From MFWN01 sp964594115 (GTDB taxonomy: Archaea > Nanobdellota > Nanobdellia > Pacearchaeales > GW2011-AR1), in assembly GCA_964594115.1 (NCBI GenBank), contig CAZQLD010000011.1:1-37754 (forward strand): a stretch of DNA of 37,754 bases, written 5' to 3'. Of the stretch, positions 9,552 through 15,596 are shown in pieces. How positions within the stretch are numbered: position 1 is the stretch's first letter; every line of letters begins with the position of its first letter. The position numbers and the translations under genes were made by a program. The notes below the pieces were generated by a model. It ran no database searches. It saw only the letters and a list, made by a program, of their open reading frames with translations, and was not told the DNA's origin.

Positions 9552-9552
9552 A

Positions 9553-9789
9553 ATGGGTTTAATGATAAAAATAATGATAATACTCATATTAATTCTTATA
9601 TGTTTAACTGCATTCTTTTATCCGAAAAAAATAGTATCTTATTCTCCACAAGCTGAAATAACATGTGAGTGTTTTGGTTTTATGGGAGAAGATAGGTGTG
9701 AGATTCTCTCAGAGATTCCAGAGATAGTGCATTGTGAAAAATATTGTTATGGCATCTCATATTCCTGCGAGTTTAAAGTTGAGGAGTGA
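9553..9789 (+). CDS. Cys-rich single-pass microprotein
   Basis: A 78-residue protein starting at the ATG one base after the upstream stop. One strongly hydrophobic N-terminal segment (about 4-24) is followed by an ectodomain of some 50 residues with seven cysteines (TCECFGF, DRCEI, HCEKYCYG, YSCEF), consistent with a disulfide-bonded mini-domain. It is tightly linked to the split surface protein and is probably another component of the same complex. No known family recognised. Confidence 0.65.
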   Translation: MGLMIKIMIILILILICLTAFFYPKKIVSYSPQAEITCECFGFMGEDRCEILSEIPEIVHCEKYCYGISYSCEFKVEE

Positions 9790-9823
9790 AAACATTTAAT
9801 AATCCTCGTTCTTTTGTTTCTTT

Positions 9824-10381
9824 ATGAAAAACAAAAGAGGAAACTCGCGCTTTGACTTTGTGATTAAGAACCCTATTTTGTTAAAGTCAAAACGCTCGCA
9901 ACAATTGTTTGGAATGCCGTTTTCAACTATTTTTTCGCTTTTTCTTATAGCTGTTTTTATTGTTGTGGCATTTTTTGCAATTAATTATTTTTTAGACATA
10001 AGCAGGTGTTCAAAAATTGGGATGTTTATAGAGGATTTTCAATCTGCTATAGAAGATGCATGGCAAAGCCAGTCTTCTTCTAAGACATTTTCAAGCAACT
10101 TGCCTTCTGGAATTGAGTATGTTTGTTTTGCTAATCTTGCAAAAGAGGCAAGTGGGACAAGCAAAGAAACAGAAATCTATCGAGAATTAAGGAAAAATGC
10201 AGACTATACAGCTAATCTGTTCTTTTATCCTCAGAGAAATGCCTGTATTAAAGCCAGCAATATTGAGCATGTTAATATAACAGCAAGCAACCCTTATTGT
10301 TTTCCTGTTGAAAACGGAAAAATAGAAATCAAAATAGAAAAAGATTATTTTGATGCTCTTGTTAAAGTTGAGAGAGTATAG
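9824..10381 (+). CDS. single-pass pilin-cluster membrane protein
   Basis: A 185-residue protein with a long basic cytoplasmic N-terminus (about 30 residues), one TM helix (about 33-57, IFSLFLIAVFIVVAFFAINY), and an ectodomain with about five cysteines (after DISRC, at EYVCFANL, NACIKA, NPYCFPV). The stretch GIEYVCFANL resembles short conserved segments in its pilin-like neighbours. An AACATTTAATAATC promoter-like sequence precedes it. Position and topology suggest membership of the surface locus; the biochemical role is unknown. Confidence 0.7.
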   Translation: MKNKRGNSRFDFVIKNPILLKSKRSQQLFGMPFSTIFSLFLIAVFIVVAFFAINYFLDISRCSKIGMFIEDFQSAIEDAWQSQSSSKTFSSNLPSGIEYVCFANLAKEASGTSKETEIYRELRKNADYTANLFFYPQRNACIKASNIEHVNITASNPYCFPVENGKIEIKIEKDYFDALVKVERV

Positions 10382-10394
10382 AAACATTTAAAAA

Positions 10395-10444
10395 TGGACA
10401 ATTGTTTGTTATTTTGGACAATTGTACATAAAAATGGACAATAT
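10395..10444 (+). promoter_or_regulatory. 20-bp-phased TGGACAAT repeats, probable operator
   Basis: TGGACAAT occurs at 10395, 10415 and 10435, exactly 20 bp apart. The first two continue to TGGACAATTGT and contain the 8-bp palindrome ACAATTGT (10398-10405, 10418-10425); the third overlaps the ATG of the wHTH-nucleotidyltransferase gene. A TATA-like ATTTAAAAA lies just upstream, so bound protein would cover the initiation region. The wHTH domain encoded immediately downstream is the obvious candidate binder. Confidence 0.6.
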
Positions 10445-10976
10445 AAAAAACAAAATTTTGGGTTTTTTTATAGAAGAACCTGGAAGAGAATTTCATGTCA
10501 GACAGCTTTCTAAGCTACTTAAAAAATCCCCAACAACTATTTCAAAGTATTTAAAGGAATTTGAAAAAAAAGGTTTTTTAAGATCAGAGAGCAAATTAAA
10601 TCATCTTTTATTTAAAGCTTGTACAGAAAATAAAAAATTTAAGAAACTAAAATTAAATTATAACTTTGATATTTTAGAAAATTCCGGACTTATTGACCAT
10701 ATAATAAAGAAATTTAATCATCCAGAAGCAATTGTTTTATTTGGAAGTTTTGCAAAAGCAGAAAATATCCTAAAAAGTGATATAGATTTATTGATTATAA
10801 GTCCGTCTAAGAAAGAACTTAAACTCGAGAAATTTGAGAAAAAACTTAGACATAAAATTCAGTTATTTGTTCATTCAAAAGAAGAGATTAAAAAAATGAA
10901 AGATAAAAATAAAGAATTACTTAATAGTTGGATTAATGGGATTGTTCTTTATGGATTTTTTGAGGTGTTTAAATGA
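10434..10976 (+). CDS. wHTH-fused MNT-type nucleotidyltransferase
   Basis: A 180-residue protein from ATG 10434; a TTG at 10422 is possible but falls inside the second operator repeat. Residues 1-60 form a winged helix (REFHVRQLSKLLKKSPTTISKYLKEF) and residues 95-180 a minimal nucleotidyltransferase fold with GSFAKAENILKSDID, a textbook GS-X10-DxD motif (G104-S105, D116/D118). Such MNT proteins act as antitoxins in MntA-HepT pairs, where the family is known to AMPylate the HEPN partner. The next gene is a HEPN-type protein starting within the stop codon (ATGA). The N-terminal DNA-binding domain suggests autoregulation through the phased repeats upstream. The unusual feature is its place inside a pilin-like operon. 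Confidence 0.85.
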   Translation: MDNIKNKILGFFIEEPGREFHVRQLSKLLKKSPTTISKYLKEFEKKGFLRSESKLNHLLFKACTENKKFKKLKLNYNFDILENSGLIDHIIKKFNHPEAIVLFGSFAKAENILKSDIDLLIISPSKKELKLEKFEKKLRHKIQLFVHSKEEIKKMKDKNKELLNSWINGIVLYGFFEVFK

Positions 10977-11392
10977 AGTTTGAAGATTTTATTGAAAAAA
11001 GATTAGTAAGAAAGGCTTCTAAAGATATCAATTTGGCTAAATCTCTGCTTCAAAATATAAAAAGAGATCTTGAATTTTTAGATGGTTTAGAAATAAATGA
11101 AAATTCTTCTAGGAAATTAATGACTAATTATTATGATGTTTTAAGAAGTGTTTTAGAAGCAATTTCTACAATTAATAACTATAAGATTTATTCTCATGAA
11201 GCTTTTACTTATTTTTTGAAAGAAAAAGGAGAAGATGTTTTTGCAATTAAATTTGATAGATTTAGAAAAATAAGAAATTCTATAAATTATTACGGGGTGG
11301 ATATTTCAATAGGAGAAACAAAGGAAAATATTAAAGAGATAAAAAATATGATTAAAAGACTAATTAAAAAATATTTAGGAGATTTGGGATGA
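10973..11392 (+). CDS. HEPN-like partner of the nucleotidyltransferase
   Basis: A 139-residue all-helical protein starting within the stop codon of the wHTH-MNT gene and itself ending in an ATGA overlap with the next gene. The helical pattern, the SHEAF segment and the late RFRKIRNSINYYG motif match HEPN proteins that pair with MNT nucleotidyltransferases. In active HEPN RNases the motif is R-x4-6-H. Here Arg-Asn is kept but Tyr-Tyr stands where His is expected, so the classical RNase site looks degenerate. It may be a non-nuclease member or use another residue. Order and coupling strongly support function with the upstream NTase; toxicity is not implied by sequence alone. Confidence 0.75.
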   Translation: MKFEDFIEKRLVRKASKDINLAKSLLQNIKRDLEFLDGLEINENSSRKLMTNYYDVLRSVLEAISTINNYKIYSHEAFTYFLKEKGEDVFAIKFDRFRKIRNSINYYGVDISIGETKENIKEIKNMIKRLIKKYLGDLG

Positions 11393-12339
11393 AAATGAAA
11401 GATAAAAAAGCTTTTGAAATGAATTTTGCCTGGATTTTCTCTATTATTGCTGGAAGTGCAATTTTATTCCTTGCAATTTATGCTGCTTCTCAGATTATTG
11501 AAACACAAGGAGGGGAAATAGATACAAAAACATCTGCTAAACTCTCTATTCTTTTAGACCCTTTAGAAACAAGTCTAGAAGAAGGCAAAAGCAGTGTAAT
11601 TAGTTTTAGTTCTGAAACAAGAATTTATAATGATAAGTGCTACACTTATGGAAATTTTGGAGAGCAGAGTATTGGAGTAGTCAGTAAGGAAGGATTAAGG
11701 GGGAAATGGAGTGCTCCTTCATATGCTAAGCCCCAGTATAACAAGTATATTTTTTCTGAGGAGATTGAGCAGAATGAAGAGTTTTATGTATTTAGCCAGC
11801 CATTTAAAATGCCGTTTAAGGTTTCAGATTTGATATTTATTTTAGGGCAGGATTATTGTTTTATACAGGCTCCTGAAAAGATTAAAGATGATTTAGAAGG
11901 ATTAGGAATAAAAAATGCCCAATTTACAGATAAAAAAGAAAATTGTTCTGAAAACAGCCAGAAAGTATGCTTTTCAAGTTCTGCTGGATGTGATATAGCT
12001 GTTTATAGTGATAACTATGAGTTTGATTCTGGATATGTTAACAAAAAAGGAAAAACACTGTACTATGCAGGGCCTTTGATTTATGGCACTATTTTTTCTT
12101 CTCCAGAAGTTTATGAGTGCAATGTTAAGAGATTAATGTTAAGATTGGTTAATTTGTGTCTGATGTATAAAGATAAAATTGAAATGCTCGAAAGAAAAGA
12201 GTGCAGCTCTGTACTTGATTCTCACTTGACTGAGATGATTAATCTTGCTTCATCAAATTCCTCACAACTTGTTGTTATACAGGAAAAAGCAGAAGAAATT
12301 GAAATGATAAATAATGCTGCAGTTTGCAAAATCTTTTAG
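11389..12339 (+). CDS. pilin-like single-pass exported protein
   Basis: A 316-residue protein with an N-terminal segment MKMKDKKAFEMNFAW leading into about 20 hydrophobic residues (17-36), then a large ectodomain with about nine cysteines. The short charged leader ending in FEMNFAW resembles pseudopilin starts, where Glu precedes the hydrophobic helix. The start overlaps the HEPN stop by ATGA, so its translation is tied to the NTase-HEPN pair. The ectodomain includes paired cysteines near NCSENSQKVCFSSSAGC. It ends one base before the next pilin-like gene. No characterised family recognised. Confidence 0.75.
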   Translation: MKMKDKKAFEMNFAWIFSIIAGSAILFLAIYAASQIIETQGGEIDTKTSAKLSILLDPLETSLEEGKSSVISFSSETRIYNDKCYTYGNFGEQSIGVVSKEGLRGKWSAPSYAKPQYNKYIFSEEIEQNEEFYVFSQPFKMPFKVSDLIFILGQDYCFIQAPEKIKDDLEGLGIKNAQFTDKKENCSENSQKVCFSSSAGCDIAVYSDNYEFDSGYVNKKGKTLYYAGPLIYGTIFSSPEVYECNVKRLMLRLVNLCLMYKDKIEMLERKECSSVLDSHLTEMINLASSNSSQLVVIQEKAEEIEMINNAAVCKIF

Positions 12340-12340
12340 A

Positions 12341-12859
12341 ATGAAAATTAGAAAAATAACAAGAAAAAGCCAGCTAAAAACACAGGAAATGGCGTTTATG
12401 TTAATGGCTGTTGTGATATTTTTTATTATAGCGGGGCTGTTTTTTATAGTTATAAAATACAGAGAGCTGTACAGGACAGCTGGCTTGTTTGAAAAAGAAA
12501 AAGCTCTTTCAACTGTAGCTAAATTAGCTGAAACAGCTGAATTTTCTTGCAACAAACCTCTTTGTGTAGATACAGATAAACTAATAGTCATGCAAAACAG
12601 ACCTGCTTACAATGGTTTTTGGCCGATTGCCAGCTTATCTGTTGTGAAAATATTTCCAAAACAAGAAGAAGTAGAATGTACAAAAGAAAATTATCCTAAT
12701 TGCAGTTTTTTCAAGGTTTATGATAAACAAATAGAAAACAAAGAAGAAGTTTCTACATTTGTTAGTTTATGTAGAAAAGAAAAACAAGGAGATTATTGGT
12801 ATGAAAAATGTGAATTAGGGAAGCTGATAGCAGGATTTGAAATTAAACAATTACAATAA
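12341..12859 (+). CDS. pilin-like single-pass exported protein
   Basis: A 172-residue protein from the ATG one base after the upstream stop. A basic leader with SQLKTQEMAF precedes a hydrophobic helix (about 22-42, MLMAVVIFFIIAGLFFIVI), a pseudopilin-like arrangement with Glu at the start of the helix. The ectodomain has paired cysteines (SCNKPLC, ECTKENYPNC, LCRK, KCEL). It lies in a run of similar genes with 1-nt gaps, suggesting co-assembled minor subunits. Confidence 0.72.
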   Translation: MKIRKITRKSQLKTQEMAFMLMAVVIFFIIAGLFFIVIKYRELYRTAGLFEKEKALSTVAKLAETAEFSCNKPLCVDTDKLIVMQNRPAYNGFWPIASLSVVKIFPKQEEVECTKENYPNCSFFKVYDKQIENKEEVSTFVSLCRKEKQGDYWYEKCELGKLIAGFEIKQLQ

Positions 12860-12860
12860 A

Positions 12861-13373
12861 ATGAAAAAAATAAAAAAAGCACAGCATGAAATAGTGGGAT
12901 TTGTCCTGATAGTTGTAATAGTTGTTGTTATCGGGCTTTTTTTGCTTGTTTTTTACCTAAGGCAGCCTGCTGTAGAGCATGAAAGCCTTAATGTTCAGAA
13001 TTTCTTGCAGTCAAGTATGGCTTATACAACAGATTGTATGAGGAGTATAGAACCTTTAGACTTGCAGGATTTAATAAAAACTTGTAAAGAAAATAAGAGA
13101 TGCTTAAATGAGGAATTAGCTTGTAAGGTATTAAATGACACTCTTTCTGAACTTGCTCATGAAAGCTGGCTAGTAAGTGAGGATAGGCCAGAAAATGCAT
13201 ATTTTCTTAATATTTATTATCAGTATATGAGTAAAGATGAAGAAGAAAGTGAAAAGGAAGAGATTTTAAGTTTAAAAGAAGGAAACTGCACTGGAAGCAG
13301 GACAGGAGCAGAATATCTTTTACACTATTCTCCTGGAACTATTATCATAGATATGAAACTTTGTTACACTTAA
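12861..13373 (+). CDS. pilin-like single-pass exported protein, last gene of the locus
   Basis: A 170-residue protein from ATG 12861, one base after the previous stop. The leader KKIKKAQHEIVGF with a hydrophobic helix (about 10-34) resembles a prepilin signal. The ectodomain has paired cysteines (DCMRSIE, TCKENKRC, ACKVL, NCTG, LCYT). The stop codon lies within the first copy of a 14-bp direct repeat (13364-13377) and overlaps the end of a convergent small ORF. This is the last plus-strand gene of the surface locus. Confidence 0.72.
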   Translation: MKKIKKAQHEIVGFVLIVVIVVVIGLFLLVFYLRQPAVEHESLNVQNFLQSSMAYTTDCMRSIEPLDLQDLIKTCKENKRCLNEELACKVLNDTLSELAHESWLVSEDRPENAYFLNIYYQYMSKDEEESEKEEILSLKEGNCTGSRTGAEYLLHYSPGTIIIDMKLCYT

Positions 13374-13665
13374 TCTGTTGGAGCTTCATAAAAAACTTCT
13401 AATGAACCCTTAGGACAATAAACAATATATAGAATATCTTCTGGAGCAATTTTTTGTTCTGATGAGCTTTGTCCTATTCTTGTTGTCTCAATGGCACATT
13501 TATCACAAGGTCCTGAAGATGCATGATCTGCTCTTTCTGTTTCTAATTCTGATTCTCCTAATGCAGCTTCTAACGCCCATAGTCTAGTAAAACAAGCTCT
13601 TGAAAACATACAATTACTATACCCTTTGCTAGTTTTATATTTTTCTATTTTTTACACTTAATCTG
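13364..13665. repeat. 14-bp direct repeats flanking a 288-bp block
   Basis: TTACACTTAATCTG occurs at 13364-13377 and 13652-13665. The first copy contains the stop codon of the last pilin-like gene, the second the stop codon of the convergent glycosyltransferase. Removing one repeat and the sequence between would leave these two genes meeting tail to tail, so the block looks inserted or duplicated into an older convergent junction. Confidence 0.65.
13370..13609 (-). CDS. small Cys-containing ORF in a repeat-flanked block
   Basis: A 79-residue frame with a CDKC motif, other cysteines (RACFT, VYCPKG) and codon use (AGA, GAA, GGA) like neighbouring genes. No signal peptide is evident. The frame stays open 14 codons upstream of the first ATG (reading KYKTSKGYSNC just before it), without another ATG before a TAA, so it may be the 3' remnant of a longer gene. 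It ends within the 14-bp repeat shared with the glycosyltransferase terminus and overlaps the convergent pilin-like gene by 4 nt. Family unknown; it could be real, remnant or chance. Confidence 0.5.
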   Translation of the reverse strand: MFSRACFTRLWALEAALGESELETERADHASSGPCDKCAIETTRIGQSSSEQKIAPEDILYIVYCPKGSLEVFYEAPTD

Positions 13666-14740
13666 CTATTTTTTCTTTATATTCTGGATTTAATTCAGCT
13701 GCTTTTTCAAAAAACTGGCGCATCTTACTTATTTTACCTTTTTTTCTGTAAACTAAGCCAAGATTAAAATAAGCATCAGCAGATTCTGGATTCAGTTGAA
13801 TGGCTTTTTCAAACTTTTTTATTGCTTTATTATAAAGGCCTTTTTCAGAGTAAATAATTCCTAAATTATCATGAGCAGAAGAATTTTCAGGATTTAAAAG
13901 AACTGCTTTTTTTAAGATTTTTTCAGCATCATCAAGTCTTTTTTTTAAAATATACAAGGATCCTAGCTGAAATAAATACTCAAATCTTTCATTAATATTA
14001 ACAGCTTTTTCAAGATAAAATATTGCATCATCATAATCATTTAAATGAATAAGCTCTTTTGCAATTTCAAAACAAATATAATCCTCTGGTTTTTCTTTAA
14101 AATCTTTTTTATTAATCCTTTCTTTTAAAAGTTCTATATAGGTCTTTTTTTTATCTAAATATCTTTTTTTGTCTAGTTCTCCAAAATGGTGAATAACAAT
14201 ATCTGTGCCAAATATCTTATCATTTAGTTTTTTTATTGAATTATTCAGAGTTTCGTGTATTTTTCCTTCAAAATAATAGCCTTTGTTTTTAAAAAATCTT
14301 AAAACTTTGCTTATAGTAAAACCAGTAGCTAGTTTACTTTCTGCGTATTCATCATTTCTAGAAAGAATTAACCCAGAGACTCCTTTATCATTAACATAAT
14401 TCCTTAAATTAAAAATAAAGGCATTTGCCCTATTACTTTTAATTGAATCTCTGATTTTTTCATGGTCTTTTCCTGCTATTACCTCATCTGCATCCAGAAT
14501 TAAAATCCATTCTTTTGTAGCTTTTAAAATAGAAAAGTTCCTTGCATCACTAAAATCATTATTCCACTTAAAATCAAATATCTTATCTGTAAACTTTTCT
14601 GCTATTTCTTTAGTTCTGTCTGTTGACCCTGTATCAACAATAATTATTTCATCTACTAACTCTTTTACTGAATTCAGACAGTTTTTTAGGCATTTTTCCT
14701 CATTTCTAACAATCATACATAAACTAATCCCTTGTTCCAT
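13658..14740 (-). CDS. family 2 glycosyltransferase with C-terminal TPR repeats
   Basis: A 360-residue protein. The N-terminal GT-A domain starts ISLCMIVRNEEKCL, continues IIIVDTGSTDRT, and has the metal-binding DAD at about residues 83-85 (LILDADEV). From about residue 215, repeated helical pairs such as AIFYLEKAVNINERFEYLFQ and SSAHDNLGIIYSEKGLYNKA form three to four TPRs. This architecture is common in GT2 enzymes of archaea and bacteria involved in protein or surface-polysaccharide glycosylation. Given S-layer and pilin-like neighbours with NxS/T sites, surface protein glycosylation is plausible but inferred. No membrane segment is seen, so it should be cytoplasmic or peripheral. Confidence 0.85.
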   Translation of the reverse strand: MEQGISLCMIVRNEEKCLKNCLNSVKELVDEIIIVDTGSTDRTKEIAEKFTDKIFDFKWNNDFSDARNFSILKATKEWILILDADEVIAGKDHEKIRDSIKSNRANAFIFNLRNYVNDKGVSGLILSRNDEYAESKLATGFTISKVLRFFKNKGYYFEGKIHETLNNSIKKLNDKIFGTDIVIHHFGELDKKRYLDKKKTYIELLKERINKKDFKEKPEDYICFEIAKELIHLNDYDDAIFYLEKAVNINERFEYLFQLGSLYILKKRLDDAEKILKKAVLLNPENSSAHDNLGIIYSEKGLYNKAIKKFEKAIQLNPESADAYFNLGLVYRKKGKISKMRQFFEKAAELNPEYKEKIAD

Positions 14741-14779
14741 ACCTGTTTTAGTGTTATAACTATATAAATGCTTTTTGAA

Positions 14780-15139
14780 TCACAAATTTACTGTTATAAT
14801 CACTTTGTCTACAGATAGTATGGGTTTTAGCATTTCTCTTTTACCTGTTCTTAAGGCATCAAGTTCTAAAAACCCAAATCGTTCTAAAAGCTTTACATCA
14901 TTTCTTACTGATTTGAAGTCTCTGCTCAGAATCTTAGACAGATGGTAGATGGATGTTGGTTTTTTTGTCTTTATTGTGTGCAAGAGTCTTGCTCTTTCAT
15001 TGCTCAATAGCTGTCTTAAAGCCGAAATCCCTGAAAACTCATACTCTTTTTTTTCGCCTCTTAACCTTCTAAAAATTCCTGTGAAAGTTCCAGATTCAAT
15101 ACCTAAAGTGATATTCCTTGTTTTTGGTTCTTTTGCCAT
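14780..15139 (-). CDS. wHTH transcriptional regulator (COG4190/HVO_A0114-like)
   Basis: A 119-residue protein with a central helix-turn-helix: ERARLLHTIKTKKPTSIYHL followed by SKILSRDFKSVRNDVKLLER and GFLEL. This phrase closely resembles the archaeal COG4190/HVO_A0114 regulators, some of which sit in toxin-antitoxin-like settings. It is transcribed away from the S-layer gene across a 457-bp intergenic region, so it could regulate itself or the S-layer promoter. No partner toxin is adjacent; the upstream-oriented neighbour is the GT2-TPR gene. Confidence 0.7.
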   Translation of the reverse strand: MAKEPKTRNITLGIESGTFTGIFRRLRGEKKEYEFSGISALRQLLSNERARLLHTIKTKKPTSIYHLSKILSRDFKSVRNDVKLLERFGFLELDALRTGKREMLKPILSVDKVIITVNL

Positions 15140-15343
15140 GTTAAATTCCTATGGGAGTGCTATATGATTAATCGACGTTAAAACATATAGGGTATTCTTT
15201 TTTATACATATGGAAAGAATGTTTTATATTTATATGTTTCTTTTAGTCATATATTACATTTAATACCCAATATTTTAAAAATGTTTCGTTTTTGGTTTTT
15301 TAATGAAATGTCTTAGAAGTTGTTTTATTTAGAAGTGATATCA

Positions 15344-15423
15344 AAAGCTTTATAAATAAAATCTAAATTTACACGTGAATTTTTATACAAAGAAAAGAGA
15401 ATAGAACGAAAGCTTTATAAATA
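15344..15423 (+). promoter_or_regulatory. two identical 15-bp promoter boxes for the S-layer gene
   Basis: AAAGCTTTATAAATA occurs at 15344-15358 and 15409-15423, 65 bp apart. Each looks like a BRE plus TATA box. The proximal copy would start transcription near 15447, giving a leader of about 150 nt; the distal copy a leader of about 215 nt. Duplicated core promoters fit strong expression of an S-layer protein. Confidence 0.6.
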
Positions 15424-15485
15424 CTTAAGAATGAGTTATATTATTGCCTGAAAAAGGTGAAATGCTGGCCAGTGACAGTATTCTG

Positions 15486-15548
15486 AATAGGGATTACATT
15501 AAGAACTGTCAAATAAAATAGTATATTTCCCTATTAATACTATTTTGT
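15486..15548 (+). promoter_or_regulatory. structured S-layer mRNA leader with two interleaved helices
   Basis: Helix A pairs AATAGGGA (15486-15493) with TCCCTATT (15528-15535). Helix B pairs AAAATAGTAT (15515-15524) with ATACTATTTT (15537-15546), extendable by U14-G47 and A13-U48. The 3' strand of helix A is the loop of helix B, so the two interleave as in an H-type pseudoknot. Only 3 and 1 nt separate the strands, so simultaneous full pairing would be strained and the helices may be alternatives. The Shine-Dalgarno lies 34 nt downstream. Confidence 0.55.
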
Positions 15549-15581
15549 GAGACAAAGCCAAATAAATGTTTAATATAATTG

Positions 15582-15590
15582 AAAGGAGGT
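15582..15590 (+). promoter_or_regulatory. strong Shine-Dalgarno of the S-layer gene
   Basis: AAAGGAGGT ends 6 nt before the ATG at 15597. Most genes in this window lack such a site or appear leaderless, so this fixes the start and points to high translation. Confidence 0.8.
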
Positions 15591-15596
15591 TAAAAG

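Larger units (their letters stand above)
15140..15596. other. 457-bp intergenic region upstream of the S-layer gene
   Basis: No convincing gene. It holds the promoter of the minus-strand wHTH gene, two TATA-type boxes for the S-layer gene, a structured leader and a strong Shine-Dalgarno (separate entries). GGGTATT at about 15190 and AATACCC at about 15263 form a loose inverted pair of unknown meaning. Confidence 0.6.

Noticed and set aside
9541..9552. TTG start for the Cys-rich microprotein, overlapping the previous gene
   Set aside because: The ATG at 9553 sits one base after the upstream stop, matching the junction style of the locus.
15486..15548. Complete classical H-type pseudoknot with all base pairs formed at once
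   Set aside because: Linkers of 1 and 3 nt are too short to span the stems comfortably; alternative helices or partial pairing is preferred.
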